28,264 bases of DNA from DATJJW01 sp035491935 (GTDB lineage Bacteria > Pseudomonadota > Alphaproteobacteria > ATCC43930 > CGMCC-115725): assembly GCA_035491935.1 (NCBI GenBank), contig DATJJW010000087.1, forward strand, positions 1 through 28,264. The letters are read 5' to 3'. The translations under genes and the position numbers were made by a program. The notes beneath the pieces are model-generated. The model saw only the letters and a list, made by a program, of their open reading frames with translations. It was not told the DNA's origin and did no database searches. Position 1 is the first letter of the stretch, and each line of letters opens with the position of its first letter. Shown here piece by piece: positions 7,696 to 14,866 of the stretch.

Positions 7696-8637
7696 ATGAA
7701 CACCGCCCCCGTGTCCGTCGCCTGCGTCCAGGCGGCCTCCGTGATCTTCGACACGCGCCGCACCCTGGAAAAGGCGCGCGACCTGGTCGCCGACGCCGCC
7801 AAGACCGGCGCGAAGCTGGTGCTCCTGCCCGAAGCCTTCGTCGGCGGCTATCCCCGCGGCGCCGGCTTCGGCACCGTCGTCGGCGCCCGCTCATTGGAAG
7901 GCCGGGAACTCTATGCACGCTACCATGACGGCGCCATCGATGTCCCCGGCCCGGCTTGCGAGGCGCTCGGCCTCATCGCCAAGGAAAACGGCGTCCACCT
8001 CGTCGTCGGCGTCATCGAGCGCGAGGGCCTGACACTCTATTGCACGGTACTCTTCTATGCGCCTGAAGGCGCGCTCATCGCCAAACGGCGCAAGCTCATG
8101 CCGACCGGCGGCGAACGCCTGATCTGGGGTTTCGGCGATGGCTCGACCCTGCCTGTGGTGCCGACACCTCTCGGCCGTCTGGCCGGCGTCATCTGCTGGG
8201 AGAACTACATGCCGCTGCTGCGCGCAGCCATGTATGCCCGGCATCCGCAGATCTGGTGCGCCCCAACGGCCGATGGCCGCCCGACCTGGCTGTCGACCAT
8301 GCAGCATATCGCGATGGAAGGGCGCTGTTTCGTCTTGTCGACCAACCAATTCTGCCGTCGCAGCGATTATCCCGCGGATTATCCCGCGGAGCTGCCCACG
8401 GACCCCAGCGCCATCGTCTCGCGCGGCGGCGCCTGCATCATCGACCCGCTGGGCACCGTGCTCGCCGGCCCGCTCTGGGACCAGGAGGGCCAGATCACGG
8501 CCGAGCTCGATCTGCGCATGACAGTGCGCGGCGGCTACGATTTCGACGCGGTCGGCCATTATGCCCGCCCGGATGTCTTCCAGCTCCACGTCGATACCCG
8601 CGCCAAGCCCGCCGTCAAATTCGATCACGAGCCCTGA
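7696..8637 (+). CDS. Nitrilase-family C-N hydrolase
   Basis: The 313-residue product is a nitrilase-superfamily enzyme with the full triad: Glu46 in LLPEAFVGGYP, Lys133 in KRRKLMPTGGERLIWG, and Cys167 in GVICWENYMPLLR. The CWENYMPLLR form and the GERLIWG segment are characteristic of branch 1, true nitrilases that turn nitriles into acids and ammonia, so I favour a nitrilase over an amidase. The start is the ATG at 7696, with GGAG ten bases upstream and an N-terminus (VSVACVQAA) that matches the family; GTG 7639 and ATG 7645 would add 17-19 residues unlike the family. It is divergent from the reductase gene and 53 bases before the next + strand gene, likely co-transcribed with it. Confidence 0.92.
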   Translation: MNTAPVSVACVQAASVIFDTRRTLEKARDLVADAAKTGAKLVLLPEAFVGGYPRGAGFGTVVGARSLEGRELYARYHDGAIDVPGPACEALGLIAKENGVHLVVGVIEREGLTLYCTVLFYAPEGALIAKRRKLMPTGGERLIWGFGDGSTLPVVPTPLGRLAGVICWENYMPLLRAAMYARHPQIWCAPTADGRPTWLSTMQHIAMEGRCFVLSTNQFCRRSDYPADYPAELPTDPSAIVSRGGACIIDPLGTVLAGPLWDQEGQITAELDLRMTVRGGYDFDAVGHYARPDVFQLHVDTRAKPAVKFDHEP

Positions 8638-8690
8638 TACCCGCGCGCTTTCGCGCCGCCCGCATAGACGCCACGCCAAGAAGGATCTCG

Positions 8691-9686
8691 ATGATGCCAT
8701 TGACGCTGTCCCTGGCCTGCGTGCCGAGTGACCGTATCCGCCCCATCCTGGACGGCCGGGTTCGTATCGAAGGCTGCGTCATCGAACCGGCACTGGGAGA
8801 GCCTGAAGCGATCTTTGGCCGGGCTCTCTCGACCGCGGAGTTCGCGGTGACGGAATTGTCGATGGCGAGCCATATCGTCCGCGTTGCGAATGGCACCGCC
8901 GCCTATGCCGGCGTGCCTGCCTTCACCTCGCGCGCCTTCCGCCATGGCAGCATCTTCATCCGCACCGATCGCGGCATCACCAGGCCCGAGGATCTGGCCG
9001 GCCGGCGCCTGGGCGTCCCGGATTACCAGCAGACGGCAGCACTGTGGATGCGCGGCATCCTGAGCGAGCAGTACGACGTGCCGCCGGACAGCATCCGCTG
9101 GCTGACCGGCGGCCTCGACCACCCCGTCGAAGGACAGCGCGGCGGCCTGACCTTGCCGCCGCATATCGACGTGGCGGCGGTCGGTCCCGGCGATTGCCTG
9201 AATGACGCCCTGAAACGCGGCGAGATCGACGGCATCATCGCACCGAAGCCACCCGCCTGCTTCGTCGATGGTTCGGCGCCCGTCGCCCGGCTCTTCCCCG
9301 ATTTCGGAGCGGTCGAACGGCGTTTTGCTGAGGCAAGCGGCTTTTTCCCGATCATGCATTGCATGGCCGTGCGCCGCGATCTGGCGCAAGAGCATCCCTG
9401 GCTGCCGCTCGCGGTCTTCCGCGCCTTTGCCGAGGCCAAGGCATTGGCGCTGAAGGAACTGGTGCCGACGAATGTGCTGCGGCTCTCGCTGCCATGGCTG
9501 AGCGAACATGCGGCCGAAGCACGCCGCATCCTGGGCGCCCGCTTCTGGTCCTATGGCTTGCCCGAGAATAAGCGCGAAATCGAGGCCATGATCCGGTATG
9601 CCGCGAGCGACGGGCTCATCGCGTCGCCGATCAGTGCCGCCGCGCTATTCGCCGCCTCGACCCATAATCTGGAAGACGTGGCCTAG
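8691..9686 (+). CDS. 4,5-dihydroxyphthalate decarboxylase-like / substrate-binding fold protein
   Basis: The 331-residue product matches the family annotated as 4,5-dihydroxyphthalate decarboxylase, which shares the periplasmic-binding-protein type 2 fold. Typical features are the N-terminal LTLSLACVPSDRIRPILDGRVRIEG, the EFAVTELSMASHI segment (about 50-62), the IPVF-like turn seen here as AGVPAFTSRAFRHGSIFIRTDRGITRPEDLAGRRLGVPDYQQTAALWMRGIL (about 72-125), and IDGIIAPKPP. I see no signal peptide, which fits a cytoplasmic enzyme better than an ABC binding protein. The start at 8691 (or 8694) follows AAGGA. The nitrilase upstream suggests a role in the same pathway. Most homologues with this label have not been tested on phthalates, so the substrate is open. 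Confidence 0.8.
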   Translation: MMPLTLSLACVPSDRIRPILDGRVRIEGCVIEPALGEPEAIFGRALSTAEFAVTELSMASHIVRVANGTAAYAGVPAFTSRAFRHGSIFIRTDRGITRPEDLAGRRLGVPDYQQTAALWMRGILSEQYDVPPDSIRWLTGGLDHPVEGQRGGLTLPPHIDVAAVGPGDCLNDALKRGEIDGIIAPKPPACFVDGSAPVARLFPDFGAVERRFAEASGFFPIMHCMAVRRDLAQEHPWLPLAVFRAFAEAKALALKELVPTNVLRLSLPWLSEHAAEARRILGARFWSYGLPENKREIEAMIRYAASDGLIASPISAAALFAASTHNLEDVA

Positions 9687-9711
9687 GCAGCCGGAAGGCC
9701 GCCACCTTCAC

Positions 9712-10260
9712 TCAAGGTCTCAGGACCGGGGTCTCGTGCGGCACGCCATTCAGAAGGACGCGCTGATGAATCGGCGCGGCCTTCATCAGGGTCGCAAATA
9801 CCGGACAGCGGCGCGCCACGGTCGCCAGCATGTCGAGCATCGCCTCCATCGAGGCGTCGGGCGCCTCCACCTCGTAATCGAGATGGATCGCGGTCAGCCC
9901 GGCATCAACTTCCGCCAGATATTCGCCGCGCCAGGTGAAGCGCCCCTCCGCCCGCAGGCGCAGATTCACTAGGGTTTGCCCGCGCGACGCCGCCCAACGC
10001 AGGCACCACATCTGCACGCAGCTGAGCAGGCCGCCCAGCACGTAATCCATCGGCCGGGCGTACAGTCCGCGGCCGCCGGCGTCGATGGCCGCGTCTATGC
10101 CGAACTGGTACTCGCCATTGGAGACCGTGCCCTCCAGGTCGCGGACCACCTCAAGCGAGACCTTGCGGGCGCGGTCGGGGTTCTTTGCCCCGGCCCGCAA
10201 GTCGCGGACAGTCTCGTCAATAGCGTTCCCCAACTTTGCGTAGTCGACGTTGATTGCCAT
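9712..10260 (-). CDS. OsmC/Ohr family protein
   Basis: The 182-residue product belongs to the OsmC superfamily of thiol-dependent peroxidase-like proteins. The two characteristic cysteines are present: Cys81 in LGGLLSCVQMW and Cys152 in ARRCPVFATL. Before them is a typical N-terminal sheet region with GLYARPMDYVLGG. It is of OsmC size and not a fusion. The start is taken as ATG 10260 (MAINVDYAKLG), although the ribosome-binding site is weak; the frame is open for 22 more codons upstream. The gene starts inside the 3' end of the transporter gene (44-base overlap), so translational coupling is likely. Its role in the cluster could be protection from oxidants or an unrecognised hydrolytic step. 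Confidence 0.85.
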   Translation of the reverse strand: MAINVDYAKLGNAIDETVRDLRAGAKNPDRARKVSLEVVRDLEGTVSNGEYQFGIDAAIDAGGRGLYARPMDYVLGGLLSCVQMWCLRWAASRGQTLVNLRLRAEGRFTWRGEYLAEVDAGLTAIHLDYEVEAPDASMEAMLDMLATVARRCPVFATLMKAAPIHQRVLLNGVPHETPVLRP

Positions 10261-11569
10261 GGTCGTGCTCAAGTTCCGAGAGGGAGGCGTGCGACCGTTG
10301 CACCAGCCATTGCCGGCCACGGCCATAGATCATGAACGTCGCGACAAGGCCGCAAAGCGCGGCAAAGCAGAGCCAATAGCCCGGCGCCGCCTTGTCGTTG
10401 AATGTGTGGATGAGCAGAGTCGAGATGGCTGCGGTGAAGCCGCCGGCCGTCGTTGCGAGGCTATAGGCCAGGGAGAAGCCCGATGTCCGCACGCTCACGG
10501 GCATGATCTCGGCCAGCGCCACCACCATGGCGCCGTTGTAGCTGCCGTAGAGGAACGAGAACCACAGCTCGACGCCCAGCATCCGATCGAAACTGGGCGC
10601 CGCGACGAGCCAATAGAGCGCCGGATACGCGGTGAGGGCCATCAGGACGAGCATCGTGACCAGGATCGGCGCGCGACCGATGCGGTCGGAAAGCAGCCCC
10701 ATCACCGGCAGCCAGAAGAGGTTGGATAACGCGATGCAGATCGTGATGAGCAGGCTGTCGGACGCGGTAAGCTTGAGGACGCTCTTGGCGAAGGTCGGCG
10801 TATAGACCGCGATCATGTAGAAAGAGACGGTCGTCATCACGACGAGCAGCATCCCGGCCAGCACCAGCGTCCAATGCGCGGCAATCGACCGGTAGATCTC
10901 CGGCAGCGTCGGATGGACGCGCTGAGCCAGAAAAGCATCGCTTTCCTTCAGCGTGCGGCGGATCACGAACACGCAAGGGATGATGAGGCAGCCAAAGAAG
11001 AACGGCACGCGCCAACCCCAGGCCGCCATCTGCGAGGGCTCCAGCGCCGCGTTCAGCAGAAATCCCAGCAGTGCCGCCAGGATGATCGCGATCTGTTGGC
11101 TGGCCGGCTGCCAGGCGGCGAAAAAGCCGCGGCGGCTGGGGGGCGCGATCTCGGCCAGATAGACGGCCACGCCGCATAATTCGACGCCGGTTGAAAAACC
11201 CTGGAGGATCCGGCCGAGGAAAACGAGCATCGGCGCCGCCAGGCCGATCGTGGCGTAGCCAGGGACGAAAGCGACCAGGACGGTCCCCATGCCCATAATG
11301 CCCAGCGTCAGGCTCAGGCCGCGGCGCCGTCCCACCCGGTCGATATAGGGGCCCAGCACCAGAGCGCCGACAGGCCGGACGAGGAAGGCGGCGCCGAAGG
11401 TGCCGAAAGTCAGCATCAGCGACGCATAGTCATTGCTCAGCGGGAAAAAGGTTCGTGCGATGTGCGTCGCGTAGATGCCCATCAGGAAGAAATCGAACAT
11501 CTCGAGGAAATTGCCGCTTGTCGCCCGGATGACCATTCCGAGCCGGCCCGAAGCAGCGCCTTCACCCAT
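10217..11569 (-). CDS. MFS transporter of the metabolite:H+ symporter type (citrate/tricarballylate-like)
   Basis: The 450-residue inner-membrane protein has about twelve hydrophobic segments. The MHS pattern is clear: GNFLEMFDFFLMGIYATHIARTFFP at the first segment, then FLVRPVGALVLGPYIDRVGRRRGL (loop 2-3) and LQGFSTGVELCGVAVYLAEIAPPSRRGFFAAWQPASQQIAI (segments 4-5). The YLAEIAPPSRRGF...WQPASQQ stretch is like the citrate/tricarballylate carriers CitA and TcuC, so an organic acid with several carboxylates is a fair guess. The second half has GLLSDRIGRAP. The ATG at 11569 has a GGGGG ribosome-binding stretch. A putative GntR operator lies 94 bases upstream. The gene likely forms an operon with the osmC-like gene. 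Confidence 0.9.
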   Translation of the reverse strand: MGEGAASGRLGMVIRATSGNFLEMFDFFLMGIYATHIARTFFPLSNDYASLMLTFGTFGAAFLVRPVGALVLGPYIDRVGRRRGLSLTLGIMGMGTVLVAFVPGYATIGLAAPMLVFLGRILQGFSTGVELCGVAVYLAEIAPPSRRGFFAAWQPASQQIAIILAALLGFLLNAALEPSQMAAWGWRVPFFFGCLIIPCVFVIRRTLKESDAFLAQRVHPTLPEIYRSIAAHWTLVLAGMLLVVMTTVSFYMIAVYTPTFAKSVLKLTASDSLLITICIALSNLFWLPVMGLLSDRIGRAPILVTMLVLMALTAYPALYWLVAAPSFDRMLGVELWFSFLYGSYNGAMVVALAEIMPVSVRTSGFSLAYSLATTAGGFTAAISTLLIHTFNDKAAPGYWLCFAALCGLVATFMIYGRGRQWLVQRSHASLSELEHDHGNQRRLRKVGERY

Positions 11570-11662
11570 GGTGAGCCCCCATTTTTATTGCCGCCCCACG
11601 GCTGGGCGAAGGGCGGATGGCTATTTTGTTATCATGAAACCCGGCGCTTTAACATTGCAAAC

Positions 11663-11687
11663 TGACATGTGAGATTGAAATGTCTAA
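11663..11687 (+). promoter_or_regulatory. Putative GntR operator, site 2 (upstream of MHS transporter)
   Basis: This 25-bp motif has arms GACATG (11664-11669) and AATGTC (11679-11684) around a 9-base spacer. It is identical to site 1 at 21 of 25 bases and has the same spacing. It lies 94 bases upstream of the transporter start and about 170 bases beyond the 3' end of the GntR gene. The rest of the 288-base gap between transporter and regulator holds no other feature I can support. Confidence 0.65.
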
Positions 11688-11857
11688 TGGCGCGACACCG
11701 GGTCGCCGACCATGAGGATAGACCCAGGCGAGCGACGCCGCGGCCATGCGCCGGCGGAACCGGAGGCGCCAGGGCGCAACGGATCGGAGAAATCTCGCTG
11801 ATACAAAGGTGAATAAGCAGCCTGCGACGCTCAGGACGTCGAGGATGGAGCCAAGAG

Positions 11858-12613
11858 CTATTGCTGCTTCAAATAGGCCAGAAGGCTCCGCTCGGTCGTG
11901 GCGCTATGATCACGCTGCGCCTTGGCGAGGCGCTGGGCATCGCGTGCGATCAACGCCGCGGCGATCTCCTCATGCTCGTTTTGCCGGCGGGCGGCGGCGA
12001 TGGGGTCATAGCCGCGATGGCTGAGGTAGGTGATGATCTGCAGCTGCAGCTGCAAACGGGAATAGGCCTGGGTCAAATACGGATTATGCGCCGCGGCCAC
12101 CACGGCATGATGGAACGCGCTATTGGCCTTGACGAAACGTGAGCCGGCCCCCGGCTCGAACGGCGCGTCGATCGAATCCTGACGCATTTCGCGGATCAGC
12201 CGTTCGACGGCGGCGAGATCTGCTTGCGTGGCCGTTTTGACAGCCGCTTGCGCGGCGAGATCCTCCAGCGCACCGCGCAGCGCGAACATGCACACGGCGC
12301 CCTCGGCATCGACGGTCGTGACCGTCGTGCCGCTGCGGCCCTTGATGGTGAACATGCCTTCGGTTTCGAGCCGATCGATCGCCTGCTTGACCGGGGCCCG
12401 GCCGAGTTTGAGCTGCGTCGCCAGCAGATTGACAGACGTGCGTTCGCCCGGCCGCAAATTGCGCGTCAGGATCAGATCGATGATGCCGTTATAGGCCAGT
12501 TCGGTCGCGGAACCCGGTTCGGCCTGCCGCCAATCCAGCACATGCTGGTCTTCCTCACGGGCGGTGACTGGAGCGGTCAGAACCGCCGCATCGCTCGCCA
12601 TGATGTCCTCCAT
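11858..12613 (-). CDS. GntR-family transcriptional regulator with FCD domain
   Basis: The 251-residue product is a FadR-subfamily repressor or activator. It has an N-terminal winged helix (about 37-100: ATELAYNGIIDLILTRNLRPGERTSVNLLATQLKLGRAPVKQAIDRLETEGMFTIKGRSGTTV) and a C-terminal all-helical FCD ligand domain (about 108-245). Likely metal or ligand histidines are His168/169 (AFHHAVVAAAHN), His214 (QNEHEEI) and His236. FCD proteins typically bind small organic acids. Two starts are good: ATG 12613 (GAGGGG seven bases upstream) and ATG 12601 (GGAGG five bases upstream); I give the longer. Open frame upstream of 12613 covers the promoter and is not coding. A copy of the shared operator lies 59 bases upstream, so autoregulation is likely. 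Confidence 0.9.
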   Translation of the reverse strand: MEDIMASDAAVLTAPVTAREEDQHVLDWRQAEPGSATELAYNGIIDLILTRNLRPGERTSVNLLATQLKLGRAPVKQAIDRLETEGMFTIKGRSGTTVTTVDAEGAVCMFALRGALEDLAAQAAVKTATQADLAAVERLIREMRQDSIDAPFEPGAGSRFVKANSAFHHAVVAAAHNPYLTQAYSRLQLQLQIITYLSHRGYDPIAAARRQNEHEEIAAALIARDAQRLAKAQRDHSATTERSLLAYLKQQ

Positions 12614-12671
12614 CTCCGCACCCCTCACCACGGCCCATATAATGCAAAGTTTTAGCCGCAACCACGAACAA

Positions 12672-12696
12672 TTTATTATGACAAAGTGACATATCA
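12672..12696 (-). promoter_or_regulatory. Putative GntR operator, site 3 (upstream of the gntR gene)
   Basis: Read on the - strand, this 25-bp stretch matches site 1 at 18 of 25 positions, including ATGT in the left half and the 8-mer TTTGTCAT. The right arm is more diverged than in sites 1 and 2. It lies 59 bases upstream of the regulator start, in an AT-rich patch that stands out from the surroundings, which suits an autoregulated promoter. I could not fix a convincing -35/-10 pair. Confidence 0.5.
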
Positions 12697-12784
12697 ATTT
12701 GAACCGCCACCCTAGACGCGCGACCGAAGGGTTGGGCGAAATCGCGGCTGGCATGATAGGGTAGGCCTCGACAAGGGAGGCCAT

Positions 12785-12976
12785 ATGGATCACGACCCCG
12801 ATGTATGGGCGATGGTACCCCGGGACCCGACGCACGCCGATGTCGATGCGGCGGCGGAGCTACTGGCGAGGCTCGGCCATCAGGAATGGCATTCACTGGA
12901 TCGGATGATGCAGGATCGGCTCAGAACCAAGGCGCGGGCGATCATCGCCGCCTTCCTGGCTCGCTACCCCGCTTGA
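12785..12976 (+). CDS. Small hypothetical protein, 63 residues
   Basis: I do not recognise a family. The product is MDHDPDVWAMVPRDP followed by a mostly helical, charged stretch (about 18-60: DVDAAAELLARLGHQEWHS, then DRLRTKARAIIAAFLARYPA). It has no signal peptide, no membrane segment and no cysteine. The case for a real gene is the strong ribosome-binding site GGGAGG four bases before the ATG and the amphipathic helical pattern. It is divergent from the GntR gene, with a 171-base gap that holds operator site 3, so it might fall under the same control. Confidence 0.6.
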   Translation: MDHDPDVWAMVPRDPTHADVDAAAELLARLGHQEWHSLDRMMQDRLRTKARAIIAAFLARYPA

Positions 12977-13365
12977 GGTGGCCAGAACCTTAGAATTCTG
13001 GGAGGCGATGCCGCCTTTCGAACTCTGGTCGAAAACAGCATCGGGGCGTGGGATGTCTGTGGGAACATGCTTGTCAGCAATTCCAGCTATGAGCGGACCA
13101 ACCAGATTTCGCGGATGCTTGGTCTGGGCGTAGTTGCCTTTGCGCCGAAAACGGTCGGGGCACCCTATACCAGGCGATGAATCTGGCCCTATGCGTTTGA
13201 GGGGGATGGGAGCGTCACCGACTGGCAGAAACAGGCGGCCCCCGATCGATCATCAACGGCATTGTGCCCTACATCGCGGCCGGGGTGTCGGTGACAGCCA
13301 ATGCCGATGCTTTCCCGGCCGAACCACCCGCAGCTCCATTTCTGGCTGAGGCAGCCCAGGTATAA
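12977..13365 (+). pseudogene. Possible decayed coding sequence
   Basis: The stretch from 12977 to the next gene start at 13609 holds no intact gene. Protein-like text appears in two frames. Frame 2 reads GGDAAFRTLVENSIGAWDV...YERTNQISRMLGLGVVAFAPKTVG, meets a TGA at 13178, then continues as WPYAFEGDGSVTDWQKQAAP. Frame 1 carries on from about 13240 with IINGIVPYIAAGVSVTANADAFPAEPPAAP and stops at 13363-13365. A hairpin terminator follows 18 bases later. Together this looks like one gene with a nonsense change and a frameshift. I cannot name the parent family, and chance open frames in GC-rich DNA remain possible. Confidence 0.35.
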
Positions 13366-13383
13366 TCGAAACTTTTCATTCGT

Positions 13384-13410
13384 GCCCCCTGGCGCCGTCG
13401 GGGGCTTTTC
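13384..13410 (+). terminator. Rho-independent terminator-like hairpin
   Basis: GCCCCC (13384-13389) pairs with GGGGGC (13400-13405) around a 10-base loop and is followed by TTTTC. It lies just after the decayed coding stretch and upstream of the beta-barrel gene, so it probably terminated the former gene. Confidence 0.65.
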
Positions 13411-13608
13411 GTTGGATGCCTCGTCCTCCCGTTACTCACCGAACCGGTATCGGGTTTTCCGCGGTAGGAAACACATTTCGGGAGATGCCCCGGCCCGACT
13501 TCGGCCGGGGCGGGATCAGCGATCAGTTTGCGCATAGCAACACCTCACTACCTCAAGTTACTGATCCCGGCGTGCTATAGGCCTTCCAAGCTCATTTGGG
13601 AGGCTAGT

Positions 13609-14289
13609 GTGAACAAGCACCGTTTAAAGATTTTAGGCGTACTCTTCGGAACGGCAACCTGCGCGCCTGCGTGGGCCGATAGCCCTTGGTATCTTGAGGG
13701 AAGTGCCGGATCAGTATTCACGGAAAACAATAGTAGAGCCACAATCGATCACGTAGGCGGCGTATTTGCCCCTGGCACCAACACAACGACCTACTCTGCA
13801 GGACCAGACTTTGCAGTTGGCGTTGGTTACAAGCTGCCGCACATTCCCCATGTTCGGCTGCAGGCAGAATTTGGATATGCCCACTATGCAGTGGATACGA
13901 TTGCCCCGGCATCGGCTGCTTTCCCATCGCTGAATGGTAGCCAGCGTCCTGCCGTATCTGGCGGCGACCGAGACTTCTTCACGGCCGATGCCGAGGCTTT
14001 CTACGATTTGCCGTCATATGGTCGCTTTCAACCCTACCTTGGCGGGGGCGCCGGGTACTATCACGTGTCGGCAGGCGACGTTCATACCACAACATCCTTT
14101 GGTGCGCCGTTCACTGGGCACACTGGGAATTTTGATGGTCCGATCCTCCTTGCTGAAGGCGGTGTGAATATTAGAATCGATGACCGATGGTCAGTCGTGC
14201 CGGCCTATCGGTACCAACACCTCTTTGCGACTGCTGGCCGCACCACCAGTAACCATATTTTGAAAATCGGACTGCGGTTCGATCTGTAA
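13609..14289 (+). CDS. Outer-membrane beta-barrel protein
   Basis: The 226-residue product begins with a signal peptide (MNKHRLKILGVLFGTATCAPAWA, likely cut before DSPWYLEG). Alternating beta strands with Gly and aromatic residues follow: YLEGSAGSVF, FAVGVGYKLP, VRLQAEFGYAHY, FQPYLGGGAGYYHVS, ILLAEGGVNIRI, WSVVPAYRYQHLF and a final ILKIGLRFDL. This is the pattern of small eight-stranded barrels (OmpW/OmpA-like porin family). The GTG start at 13609 has GGGAGG five bases upstream; the ATG at 13528 would put 27 extra residues before the signal peptide. Base composition is clearly lower in GC than its neighbours: I counted 96 of 180 in 13621-13800 against 44 of 60 in 16861-16920. Horizontal acquisition is likely. 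The function is unknown. Confidence 0.82.
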   Translation: MNKHRLKILGVLFGTATCAPAWADSPWYLEGSAGSVFTENNSRATIDHVGGVFAPGTNTTTYSAGPDFAVGVGYKLPHIPHVRLQAEFGYAHYAVDTIAPASAAFPSLNGSQRPAVSGGDRDFFTADAEAFYDLPSYGRFQPYLGGGAGYYHVSAGDVHTTTSFGAPFTGHTGNFDGPILLAEGGVNIRIDDRWSVVPAYRYQHLFATAGRTTSNHILKIGLRFDL

Positions 14290-14305
14290 GCCAAAGTGGC
14301 GACTT

Positions 14306-14333
14306 AAGCGGTGGATTGCGTCTATCCCGCTTT
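14306..14333 (+). terminator. Imperfect hairpin after the beta-barrel gene
   Basis: AAGCG and GGAT pair with ATCC and CGCTT across a bulge and a seven-base loop, then TTT. It lies 17 bases after the stop of the barrel gene. The short T-run makes it weak. The remaining bases to 14536 hold no feature beyond a small CCCC-AAAA-GGGG hairpin at 14355-14366. Confidence 0.3.
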
Positions 14334-14536
14334 CGTCCGCGCTTGCGTGGTGCTCCCCAAAAGGGGGTATGTACGCAGAAGCGCGCCTGGGCAACAGCGC
14401 ATATGAGAGATGCGATTTATTGCGCAGAAGGCCACTAACCTTCGCCAACATGCAGCTTTAAATGTGGGATTTTGTGTGGGGCTAAAAATCAGCCCGCCGA
14501 ATTATCCAACCAAATCACGCAGTTAGGATGATATTC

Positions 14537-14626
14537 TGGCGGACAGGGAGGGATTCGAACCCTCGATACCGTTGCCGGTATATCGGTTTTCGAGACCGAC
14601 GCCTTCAACCACTCGGCCACCTGTCC
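14537..14626 (-). tRNA. tRNA-Ser(CGA)
   Basis: Read on the - strand from 14626, the acceptor stem GGACAGG pairs with CCTGTCC. The D arm is GCCGAGTGGTTGAAGGC, the anticodon stem TCGGT/ACCGA encloses the loop CTCGAAA with anticodon CGA (reads UCG), a long variable arm follows as in class II tRNAs, and the T arm is GAGGG-TTCGAAT-CCCTC. The discriminator is G73, as expected for serine, and CCA is encoded at the 3' end (14537-14539). Confidence 0.96.
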
Positions 14627-14640
14627 AATCGAGGTCGCGG

Positions 14641-14669
14641 ACCCTAATCGATCGTGGGCGCCTCGGCAA
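14641..14669 (-). promoter_or_regulatory. Likely tRNA-Ser promoter
   Basis: On the - strand, TTGCCG (14669-14664) and TAGGGT (14646-14641) are separated by 17 bases and end 14 bases before the tRNA 5' end. Spacing and position suit a sigma-70 promoter, though the -10 box is a weak match. Confidence 0.45.
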
Positions 14670-14759
14670 CAATCATTATCCGCTTGGGAAGCATGCAGCC
14701 CCCTCGCCCAGCACATGGGGCACATGCGCCGGGGCGGGTGGATCTGCGCCAGATCGCCG

Positions 14760-14787
14760 TTGACACGCGTGGCACCCGCTATATGAT
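14760..14787 (+). promoter_or_regulatory. Sigma-70 promoter for rplU-rpmA
   Basis: TTGACA (14760-14765), a perfect -35, and TATGAT (14782-14787), a close match to the -10, are separated by 16 bases. The expected transcript would start near 14794 and have a leader of about 70 bases before rplU. This is the clearest promoter in the window. Confidence 0.7.
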
Positions 14788-14866
14788 GCGCGCCTTCCGA
14801 ACGGGTCGCCGGTTTCGGCCGCGCCCGTTATTGCTCGTTTTCATTATTCGTGTCGAAGAAGCAGCC

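Noticed and set aside
8256..8690. 145-codon upstream extension of the decarboxylase-like gene
   Set aside because: It overlaps the nitrilase gene in another frame; the tandem ATG at 8691 has a ribosome-binding site and matches the family N-terminus.
13008..13133. A 41-codon + strand frame beginning after GGGAGG
   Set aside because: The ribosome-binding site is only two bases from the ATG, and the product has no protein-like pattern; another frame reads more like decayed coding sequence.
13488..13510. Perfect GC-rich hairpin CCCCGGCC/GGCCGGGG
   Set aside because: It has no T-run on either strand and no gene end close by, so it is not called a terminator.
14479..14495. GGGCT/AGCCC hairpin downstream of the tRNA on the - strand
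   Set aside because: It has only five base pairs with no T-run following on the - strand, so it is too weak for a terminator call.
14489..14725. Minus-strand open frame with GQVAEWLKASVSKTDIPA
   Set aside because: This is the known false translation of a serine tRNA gene; the tRNA at 14537-14626 explains it.
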